The notes below the pieces were generated by a model. That model saw nothing but the letters and a program-made list of their open reading frames with translations, made no database searches and had not been told where the DNA came from. The position numbers were made by a program, and so were the translations under genes. A DNA stretch of 61,718 nt from Gyrodactylus bullatarudis (taxonomy: Eukaryota; Platyhelminthes; Monogenea; Gyrodactylidea; Gyrodactylidae): contig SSNU01003050.1 in NCBI GenBank assembly GCA_012064415.1, positions 1 to 61,718 of the forward strand. The letters are read 5' to 3'. Below are positions 1 to 7,842 of the stretch, piece by piece. Each line of letters starts with the position of its first letter. The first letter of the stretch is position 1.

Positions 1-663
1 ACTGTAAATTTCAAAATCACGCAATTTTGTTAAAAAATTACTGAAAATAACTGAAAATTAAAATAATAAAATATTTAAATTACAGTATTAAAAGATTTTC
101 AGCTACAGTAATTTTCCGAAGTTTATAAAAAACCAAATAAATTATTTTTGAGTTCTTATCGTTTGTTAAAAAAATTTATTACCCGAATTTCTGAACCTCA
201 AACTTTGATAGAAAATTATGGTAGTCAGATTGAGTAAACTAAGGTAATTTGAGACTTAAATCATTGTGTATAGGAATTTTAGTGCCTTAAAATTATTTTA
301 ACAATCCAAATGGAGCAATAAATGGTCCTTGGCGTTTGGTCTGATTATAGGCTCTTTTTGTCATGCTATCAATTCGCTTAAATGAAATTTCGTTGAAGAA
401 AATACACTCTATATTGCAATTCAGCATCTACACAAACCATAGGGGGTGGCGAGAACCTTTAAATTTTACTTGGATAAAATTGTGAGTACATTCCCATCTT
501 GATATTAACTAGCTTTATATCAAATTTTTAATAAATCTATTTTCTAACAAAAAAAATAATACCTAATTAAAATTAAATTAGTATTTTATATACACCAATC
601 AGATGACCTGTAGAAAAAATCAAACTTGGTAAACTAGGTACAAATGATACCAGCAATGGCAAT

Positions 664-1416
664 GTAAAGCTAGTTAATATGAAGATGGAAATTTATGATT
701 TTTACAAAATTCTTATTTTTTTCATCAAGAAATCGAATTCGATCAAGAATTTTTAGAATCTAGATTATGAGGCCCTCTTTCAAGATACGGAGAAAAAAAT
801 TTAGAAAAAATGAATTTTTAAGGAAAATACGGCAAATTCGAAATCTTGAAGTAGCGCCAAATTCCCATTTTTTTGAACTATGAGTTGAAAATTTTTGTTG
901 ATTTCATTGTGAGAGAGTGATTAAAAGTTGATTCTTAGGATCACAATAAGACAAAAAAACCGATGTTCATAATAAAATTTTTGATAAATTCGTCATTTTT
1001 CTGGGATCTTGAAATATCAAATTTCATCGACTTTCAAGTAGGGAAAATGATGAAAAAATAAAAATTTGATTTTGACACGATTATGGGGTGATTCTCAGAA
1101 CAGGAATCAGCATATTTGTTTTCTATGACTAATTGTGATCCTAAAAATCAACTTTTGATCACTCTCTCACAATGAAATCAACAAAAATTTGCAACTCAAA
1201 GTTCAAAAAAATGGAAATTTGGCGCTACTTCAAGATTTCAAATTTGCCGTATTTTCTTTAAAAGTAGATATTTTTCTAAATTTTTTTCCCCGTATCGTAA
1301 AAGAGGGCCTCATAATCTAGATTCCAAAAATTCGTGATCAAATTCGATTTCTTGATGAAAAAATTAAGAATTTTGTAAAAAACATAAATTCCCATCTCCA
1401 TATATATAATTGGTTA
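664..1416. mobile_element. Long foldback (inverted-repeat) element, family A
   Basis: Two arms of roughly 330 bp are imperfect reverse complements around a loop of about 100 bp. The left arm begins TAAAGCTAGTTAATATGAAG and the right arm ends with the matching complement (CATCTCCATATATATAATTGG). Matching inner blocks include GAGGCCCTCTTT/AAGAGGGCCTC and GTGAGAGAGTGAT/ATCACTCTCTCAC. The same termini recur near 39.1, 46.3 and 57.4 kb. There is no internal open frame, so it is non-autonomous. Exact ends and target duplication are not certain. Confidence 0.8.
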
Positions 1417-1727
1417 CAATTACACAGAAAGAGAAGAAGAATTTCATAAATTAATGATTTAGCATACAGAATACAAGAAGCTGTTTTTTAGTAAAAATGA
1501 CATTTGTAATTCATTACTGGAATCATACATAACACAACATAAATAACAAAACATTAAGATTTGATAAACTTTTGAGGGTAAGTTAACCTAGATCTGTAAG
1601 TGATAAAAAATTTTCCAAGATTTAAAAAACAATTTTGTCGTTATATTCGAAAGAATTCGCTTTACATACTTTCATGTTATCGTACCCCTTCATCTGTCGT
1701 ACTGAATAATAAATATTAGAAGAAAAG

Positions 1728-1990
1728 CTATTCTCGATGAATTTAGGAATTCATGATTTTTACAAAAATCTCATTTTTTCATCAAGGTATCGAAATTTTT
1801 GAAATATTTTTTGGTAACTGATTCAAAATGTACACTTTTACTTTTTAAAATTCGAGATGGCGCGATTTTTTCAATTTTTTAAACTTTGAGTTGAAAATTT
1901 TTGATGATTTCAAGGTCTAAGAGGAATCAAACGTTTATCAGGATCATCATTAAACAAAGAAAATATTTACTCTTATTCATTTTTTTGAAA
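1728..1990. mobile_element. Single-arm fragment of foldback family A
   Basis: The block resembles the left arm of the element at 664-1416 in the same order: TCATGATTTTTACAAAAATC, a TTTTTTCATCAAG step, then ACTTTGAGTTGAAAATTTTT followed by GATTTC and a TCAGGATCATCATTAAAC step. No opposite arm is visible to the right, so it looks like a broken or half-deleted copy. Divergence is higher than between the two arms of the full element. Confidence 0.5.
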
Positions 1991-2799
1991 AAACCCTTTA
2001 TTTACGTGCGAAAGTCTACTTCCTATTTTTCGATCATTTTTACTGCTTGGAAATTGATAAACTAGGGTGATCCAAGATCATTTCTAGTTACAACAATACT
2101 TTAAATCTTAAGATTCTAAAGAATATGCAAATTTTAGTTGAATTTTATCGATCGATAATTTTGGGTATGAAGTTCATTTAGAATATTTGGGATTTTATAT
2201 CTGAATGCATGAGGAAGTATGAGTTAGGCAATGCAAGAAGAATTTATTTAGGCAGGAGAGAATGAGAGCAAGTGTATTTGATATGGGTTCCAGTGAAATA
2301 GGCAGATGATGGTCTTAAGCTGTAATAATATTGAGGCTATATTTCTACGAGACTTTGATATGCTTAATAATGAAAAGATAATTACTTTTATGTATTAATT
2401 CATGTATGAGAATGAGAAGCGTTGAGTAAAAACGACAGGAAGTATCACGAAATGTTAAGAGAATATGCATATTTTTAAAGATTATTAATCATGATTCATT
2501 ATCATATAATAAATATCAATCAAGAAATTCTTGATCCAAAAATAAGAGATCTTTTCTTGTTAAAGAAATTTTTTTTCTTTTCTCATCAGAAATGAAAAGT
2601 AGTATAAATTTAGAGGGTGGTAGGGCAGAGTAGAATTTTGACAAAAGTGATTGCGGCCTATTAGCGTATTAAAAATTGATCCAAAAATGGAACATTACTT
2701 GAAAGTATAATGAAGTATTATTTAAGCGAGTGCATTTTAAGGAGACCTTCTATTTTGGTTTTTATTTCAAAATCATAATCACATTTTTAAGCTAAGAGT

Positions 2800-3489
2800 T
2801 TATTGGTTGATTTCGTAAGCAGTTCCATCCTCTCGTCCAATTACAGCAACTCTTGCATAATTGATAAATAATCCTGTTTCTACGACACCAGGTAAAGAAT
2901 TCAACTCAGCATTCAAAGTTAGGTAATCAAGTTTAGAGAACGGGTCAAATTTCCAATCTATTAAGAAGTTTCCATTGTCAGTTACAACTGGACCCATCTT
3001 ATTAATCGCCATTCTTAACTCAGGACTTCCTCCATATAATTTTTTAACTTTATCTCTTATGACCGACCAACTCATTGGTATGACTTCAATAGGAATTCCA
3101 CGATTCCATTTCTCACCCAAGAAATTAGAAACTTTATTTTCAGCAGCAATTACGACAAAGTTGTTAGTACAACTTGCTACAATTTTTTCTTGCAAAAGAC
3201 AACCACCACCACCTTTGATTATATCCAACTTTGGTGTGATTTCATCAGCCCCGTCAAAAACTACATCAAGTCTAGGCGTTTCTTGCAAATTTGATACTCT
3301 AATGTGATTTTCACGCAATAAAATTTCAGACTGGAAAGAGGTTGGAACACAAATGAAATCTTTATTTTTCTCTCCTAATAGTTTAACCAGAGGAATTATT
3401 GTGGTCCCACTTCCAATTCCTATATACTTAGAACTACCCAAATATTTCTCAAGGGCGAGTTGAGCTGCCGCCTCTTTGCCTTTACACAT
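2800..3489 (-). CDS. RPIA: Ribose-5-phosphate isomerase A
   Basis: A single-exon gene of 229 residues. RpiA interconverts ribose 5-phosphate and ribulose 5-phosphate in the non-oxidative pentose phosphate pathway in the cytosol. Visible motifs are the phosphate-binding loop GIGSGTT (24-30), the catalytic FDGADE (78-83) and the KGGGGCLLQEKI stretch (92-103). Residues D79, D82, K92 and E101 line up with the known active-site Asp/Asp/Lys/Glu set of the family. The ELRMAINKMGPVVTDNGN and GVVETGLFIN blocks are of animal type, so this is vertical inheritance. Length is close to the usual 220-240 of the core enzyme, with no transit peptide. The first Met directly precedes the expected N-terminus. 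It shares a 68-bp gap with the divergent ARPC4 gene. An AATAAA overlaps its stop codon and another lies near 2760. Confidence 0.96.
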   Translation of the reverse strand: MCKGKEAAAQLALEKYLGSSKYIGIGSGTTIIPLVKLLGEKNKDFICVPTSFQSEILLRENHIRVSNLQETPRLDVVFDGADEITPKLDIIKGGGGCLLQEKIVASCTNNFVVIAAENKVSNFLGEKWNRGIPIEVIPMSWSVIRDKVKKLYGGSPELRMAINKMGPVVTDNGNFLIDWKFDPFSKLDYLTLNAELNSLPGVVETGLFINYARVAVIGREDGTAYEINQ

Positions 3490-3557
3490 TATAAAAAAAT
3501 TTAATATTCATCAACTTTTTTTGCATCAAAGTTTGTTTAGTGAGTTGTCAAAATCAA
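3490..3557. promoter_or_regulatory. Very short divergent promoter, RPIA/ARPC4
   Basis: Only 68 bp separate the start codons of the leftward isomerase and the rightward ARPC4 gene. Both 5' UTRs and both core promoters must fit here or overlap the neighbouring coding sequence. I see no TATA box that fits either side; the stretch is T-rich. Co-regulation of the two genes is an inference from geometry. Confidence 0.6.
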
Positions 3558-4097
3558 ATGGTAAGTAAAAAGTTGAGTTAACTTCCTAATATTTAGGCCC
3601 TGAGACAATATCTCAATGTTGTAAAGCACACTCTCACAGCAGCCCTGTGCGTTGAAAATTTCCCATCTCAAGTTGTTGAGCGCCATAATAAACCGGAGGT
3701 CGAAGTAAAAACATCAAAAGAACTGTTACTAAATCCGATTATCATTAGCCGTAATGAGAAAGAAAGAGTTCTCATTGAGGGCTCTATTAATTCGATCCGC
3801 GTTAGCATTGCAATTAAACAAAGTGATGAGCTAGAAAAACTTCTTTGTCATAAATTTACCAGATTTATGATGATGAGAGCTGATGATTTTGTTGTTTTGC
3901 GTAGAAAACCTATTCCAGGCTATGATATTAGCTTCTTAATTACAAATTTCAACACTGAACATATGCTCAAGCATAAGCTTGTTGATTTTATTATTTATTT
4001 CATGGAAGAAATTGACAAGGAAATCTCAGACATGCGATTAGCAGTAAACTCAAGAGCTAGACTCTGTTCAGAAGAATTCTTGAAAGCCTTTGATTAA
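3558..4097 (+). CDS. ARPC4: Actin-related protein 2/3 complex subunit 4 (ARPC4, p20)
   Basis: Structural subunit of the Arp2/3 complex, which nucleates branched actin filaments; with ARPC2 it forms the core that binds the mother filament. Exons: 3558-3560 (the ATG alone) and 3597-4097, separated by a 36-nt GT-AG intron, giving 167 residues against about 168 in other animals. After the Met the protein reads [13 protein letters not shown], then the family blocks [55 protein letters not shown] and [19 protein letters not shown]. Conservation runs to the C-terminus ([13 protein letters not shown]). The one-codon first exon follows from the in-frame join; no other upstream Met fits. AATAAA at 4142-4147 is a likely poly(A) signal. 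It converges with DUSP12, 179 bp downstream. Confidence 0.95.
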
Positions 4098-4276
4098 ATG
4101 TTGAAGGTTTTACTTTATACTTATTAATCTTCTTTATATTTAATAAAGATTTTTTTGCCTATCCTGATAATTTGCATCTTTAATCGTCTGTAAAAGCAGT
4201 TTAATTATCAGCGAATATTCAATAATACTAAATTTTATGAACATCAACTCTTAGCATTTTATAGTTTTCTAGATAT

Positions 4277-5183
4277 TTATTTGTAAGGAAAACGGTCCAC
4301 TTTCTTTTTACTGATATGAAAACAGGGAACAACCCAAGTTTGACAGCTGCACTCTTCTCCGATCCAATTGTAAGATCCTATTTTATTTTGACATTTAGGA
4401 TTTAGACAGTATATTTTACCATATGTTTCATCTTTGTTAATAAAAGGTAATTCCTCTACATAAATTTCACTTCCATCACAGTAGTCATCTGAGTCAGGCT
4501 TTTTATGAGGCTGGATATTTGCATCAGTAAAAATCATAGTTCTACAGGACTGGCAATTGTACTTGAAACTTGGCTCTTTATTTTGAATATTCATAGGTTC
4601 ATTTAGAGTTTTAGAAATTCTAACTGAATAATATAATTATAATATGATTTTACACAGCTCACATGACTGAGTGTTAAGAACAGTTGATATCAAACTTTTT
4701 AATTTGACATAATCTTTTTGGAAAGGATCATATTTAAAATTCATTTTCTGATAAATCTTTAGTTGATTTTCAAAACCTTGGTTAGGACAAACATGACAAG
4801 ATTTAAGACAAAGATTCAGGGCATCGTCGTAGTTCAAATTTTTGAATCGCATTAGATAAGCAATCACAAAAGACGAGCTTCTTGAGATACCAGCAGTGCT
4901 GTAAAATAATTAGATTGAGATCTCACCAATGAACATAAATATTTTCTGAGGCATTTATGCTTTCATGAATGAAATCTGTTGCTCTATCAAGATAAGGAAT
5001 TATATCTTGCTCAGGAACATCAAAGAGTTTTATAAATAAATACTTAAACTTTTCTTGGAATTCAGATGACAATGAAACATTGTTAACCGTTAAAATAGCT
5101 TTGATATTTTTTTCTTCAAAGAGAGGAATTTTGTTCGAGAATACTTGGGGACCAAGATAGAGATGTGGAATAATTTCATACAT
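4277..5183 (-). CDS. DUSP12: Dual-specificity phosphatase 12 (YVH1 orthologue)
   Basis: Exons (minus): 5183-4927, 4898-4663, 4623-4277; 279 residues. The two introns are 28 nt (4899-4926) and 39 nt (4624-4662). The N-terminal half is a dual-specificity phosphatase domain beginning MYEIIPHLYLGPQ. The first intron splits the catalytic Cys codon, and splicing restores HCTAGISRSS (H85, C86, R92), the HCxxGxxR signature. The C-terminal third is the zinc-binding domain that marks this family: YNCQSCRTMIF, then KIYCLNPKCQNKIGSYNW and EECSCQTWVVPCF. YVH1/DUSP12 proteins act in late 60S ribosome maturation through the zinc domain, and the animal proteins also as phosphatases. Shorter than the human protein (340) mainly between the domains. 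AATAAA overlaps the stop codon. Confidence 0.93.
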
Positions 5184-5425
5184 TTTATGGGCAAATCTCG
5201 ACGACTAAGGATTTTAACCCGCCAAATTAATAATTATTAATAATAATTTATTATTAATTTAAGTTTTTGTACTTAATGTATTATTAAACAAAAATAAAAG
5301 GGGGAGATTGTTTTTTAATTTTTAAAAAACAATAAACATTACAAATTCAAATCAGTAATTTAGGATATAAATTGTAGTATTTCGAGCTTATCAAATTAAA
5401 TTGAATCTAAATCGACTAAAATTTA
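5184..5425. promoter_or_regulatory. Divergent promoter region, DUSP12/Na,K-ATPase beta
   Basis: A 242-bp gap between two divergent start codons. It holds a very AT-rich, partly self-complementary stretch at about 5225-5262 built of TAATTATTAATAATAATTTA-like sequence, and a TATAAA at about 5366, roughly 60 bp before the beta-subunit ATG. Which of these functions as a promoter element cannot be told from sequence. Confidence 0.4.
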
Positions 5426-6368
5426 ATGACAATTAAATATAAACCTAATGCAGTTAAATCTTTCGGTGAATTCATAGCTAAAGACTACAAAAGATATTCA
5501 GTTCAGAGAAAGCCAAGAGACTATATCAGATTTATCATTTTCTTAGCCTCCTTGTATATCTTTTTAGTTGGAACGATAACATTTTTCATGATATTTGCAA
5601 CTCAGTTAATTTACAGTGATGATGTTCCATATAGAAGTGGAAAAGAGAGTTTATTAAAGCTTGAAACAGGTCTCGGGTTCAGACCTCTTCTCTCATGGAC
5701 CAATAATTTTATTGCATATATTCCATCAGACCCACAAACCTGGTTGCCTTTTGTTTCCAACATTAGGGCATTTCTTCAAAATTATGAGGATATGTTTGTT
5801 TTTCCTCAAGAATCTTTTGCAGCCTGTGATCACGGAATTAAATCTCCAAATGATCCAGATCTAGCTTGTAAATTTCCTCTAAACTCGATGTCCCCATGCG
5901 TTAAAGAGAATAATTTTGGTTATGATAGAAATCAACCATGTATTATTACAAAGCTGAATAAAGTAATTGTCACGTTAACTTAACGTTTAGATTTATGGTT
6001 GGATACCTGATATTGAAAACAAGACGAGAGCAAATCATCCACTTATAAGATGCTTTGGTCGAGTAAATTGTATTCTTTTCTAAATATAGTCTGAACAAGA
6101 TGTAGATTATTTAGGACCAATTCATTATTATCCAAATATAACTACTGGAAATGGAGAAGTACTGTAAGTTATAGAGATAATAATAATTTTTAGAGGATAT
6201 TTCGACAACTTATTCTATCCATATTTGGTGCAAACAGGATACAGATCTCCTCTTGTTGCCGTACAATTAATAAACCCGAAGAGACATGTGATAATGATGA
6301 TCACATGTCAAATTGAAAACCTTAAGGGACCATCAGAAAAAATGAAACTGGAGATATTAGTTAATTAA
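5426..6368 (+). CDS. ATP1B: Sodium/potassium-transporting ATPase subunit beta
   Basis: Four exons: 5426-5962, 5991-6062, 6090-6163, 6194-6368; 285 residues. The three introns are 28, 27 and 30 nt, and in-frame stops inside them require removal. Type II membrane glycoprotein that chaperones the pump alpha subunit to the plasma membrane and tunes K+ affinity. Visible: cytoplasmic SFGEFIAKDYKR, one membrane span (about residues 37-62), then the ectodomain with FGYDRNQPCIITKLNK joined to IYGWIPD across intron 1, CFGR, YYPNITTGNGE, YFDNLFYPY and a C-terminus ending EKMKLEILVN. Six ectodomain Cys (FAAC, LAC, SPC, QPC, IRC, ITC) match the three conserved disulfides. NIT is a glycosylation sequon. 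H,K-ATPase beta is very similar, but invertebrate members are annotated as Na,K-ATPase beta. Confidence 0.92.
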
Positions 6369-7042
6369 AGTTTATAAACTTGATGATTTTTTTAAAACTT
6401 GTAGCAAATTATTCGAGTTAAATTTCGGTGATGTTATTTATACAGATATTATCATGAAGGAGTTCTTAATAACTTAGTATCTTACGATTCATTAAGTCTA
6501 TGTTCGGAGAGAATAAATTTAGATCCTATATGTTAGTGGTACACTGTACCAGGTACAGTTATGCAGTTAATAATGATAGTAGTAAGATTTAGAGAAGATA
6601 TTTCAATTGAAGATTTATTGGGCCTAAAGCACTTATCGAGGTAGCCATGAAATTATGTTCGAGTAAGATAGTCATAAGTTATGACTCATAACTTATGGGG
6701 TGAAAAAATTTTAGCAAAACTGTTAATTGAATAAAATGAAATAAAGTTACTTAGTTAAATAAAGTTTAACACTGTTTCAAGGCAAAATATGACTGTTGTT
6801 TATCCAAAAGGCCAGAAAAATGTAAAAAGGCCTCCCGCAAAATAATAATTGACTGACTCAGTTTAACCCAAGTCAAGATACTTGACAAATTCAAACTCCA
6901 AGCACAATTAAAACTAAAAACTACTGACTGCTTTTGTTTGATTTGGTCTGCAATTCAACTTTTTTCATCAAATTATTGTAAAAAATCATCTGGAAACAGA
7001 TAAAAGAACAGAAGAAATTAATTTTAAGATGAGATAACATCG
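6369..7042. other. Intergenic, nothing recognised
   Basis: This 674-bp gap between the pump subunit and the small orphan gene contains only short broken frames. Possible poly(A) signals for the upstream gene (AATAAA-type, near 6730-6745) are present. A short 18-codon frame at about 6789 was examined and is not convincing. Confidence 0.5.
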
Positions 7043-7439
7043 ATGGCAACATCTGAAACTGTTAATAATATCAGGAATCCTCTACAAGTATCTTCACAAC
7101 AGTTTTCTGTAAGGGTTTGTAGTAAATAATCTGATTCAGATTCAAGTAAAAAGTGATTTAAAATTGAAATTCATTAGAAAGTACACGAAAGCTGAGAATT
7201 CTGAGTCAGATACTGAAATACCTAAGAAAAATTACATAGAAAATTATAAAGAAAATTATGATTTTAAGAACACTTACAAAAAATCAAGAACAAGAGCTTG
7301 TAACTACATATCATGTCCACGACATAAGGATTTTTTAAATAAAGATGACAGTGTTGAAAATATCCGATATTGTCAAACATCATGTGTGATATCAGCTTGT
7401 CGAGAAGCTTTCAAGAGATTTCAAAATGACTTAAAATGA
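7043..7439 (+). CDS. Small Cys-containing protein of unknown function
   Basis: Two exons, 7043-7108 and 7140-7439, with a 31-nt GT-AG intron; 121 residues. I do not recognise the family. The N-terminal part starts MATSETVNNIRNPLQVSSQQ and leads into a basic, Asn/Lys/Glu-rich stretch (about 30-70). The C-terminal part carries five Cys at residues 76, 81, 100, 104 and 109 (spacing C-x4-C-x18-C-x3-C-x4-C) with His84, a pattern that could bind zinc or form disulfides. There is no signal peptide or membrane span, which favours metal binding inside the cell. The case for a real gene rests on the clean splice that joins an upstream ATG frame to the longer frame. It lies between the pump subunit and RPB2 in the same direction. 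The product and start remain tentative. Confidence 0.6.
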
Positions 7440-7842
7440 AAAATTTTCACTTCTGAAAATCGATTTAATTTATTATTTTATGTAAAATATCCTTTTATTA
7501 TTGAACCTCATATTCTAACTTGAAAATAAAATAATCACACGATTAGAGATTTTTAAAATCTTATTAAACAATTAGACCGGCCAATTAATATTGTCCACAT
7601 TAGTAAGGTCACCAAATTACCAAAATAATTCATCATTGCTTACGACGCAGTTTTTTAAACGTTTTAAATTTGTTTTCGAAGTGAAAAATAAATCGAATTA
7701 TTAATTTATTGGATAAAAATATTAAATTAATTTATAAAAGACTAATAGATAAAATCAAAGATGTTTCTTATTAGTTGTTTTAATTCATACCTCTTTTGGA
7801 AATGGAAACCACAAGTATTTCATAATAAAATCATTTTCAGGC
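7440..7842. promoter_or_regulatory. RPB2 upstream region with splice acceptor next to the ATG
   Basis: The 403 bp before RPB2 end in CATTTTCAG (acceptor AG at 7839-7840), two bases before the RPB2 start codon at 7843. This implies either a noncoding first exon joined by a 5' UTR intron or a spliced-leader trans-splicing site. No convincing upstream donor exon was found by eye. The remaining sequence is AT-rich and featureless. Confidence 0.45.

Larger units (their letters stand above)
1..2799. other. Gene-free AT-rich region with foldback repeats
   Basis: No frame here has coding character: the open frames are short and broken by AT-rich runs. What can be seen is one complete long inverted repeat (664-1416) and a single-arm relative of it (about 1728-1990). 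The rest, including 1-660 and 2000-2799, is unique-looking AT-rich sequence in which I recognise nothing. The far right end should hold the 3' UTR of the leftward isomerase gene; an AATAAA on the minus strand lies near 2760. Confidence 0.6.

Noticed and set aside
2975..3307. Rightward open frame opposite the isomerase gene
   Set aside because: It is the antisense shadow of conserved RPIA codons and has no protein-like motif of its own.
2800..3489. Bacterial origin of the intron-less isomerase gene
   Set aside because: Its sequence blocks (CLLQEKIVA, GPVVTDNGN, GVVETGLFIN) are of the animal type, and neighbouring genes also have few or tiny introns.
5963..6193. Frameshifts or pseudogene in the pump beta subunit
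   Set aside because: Each break has GT at one side and AG at the other, and removal restores the family sequence in all three cases.
6789..6845. An 18-codon frame (MTVVYPKGQKN...) as a small gene or first exon
   Set aside because: Possible splices lead to an immediate stop and the sequence resembles nothing known.
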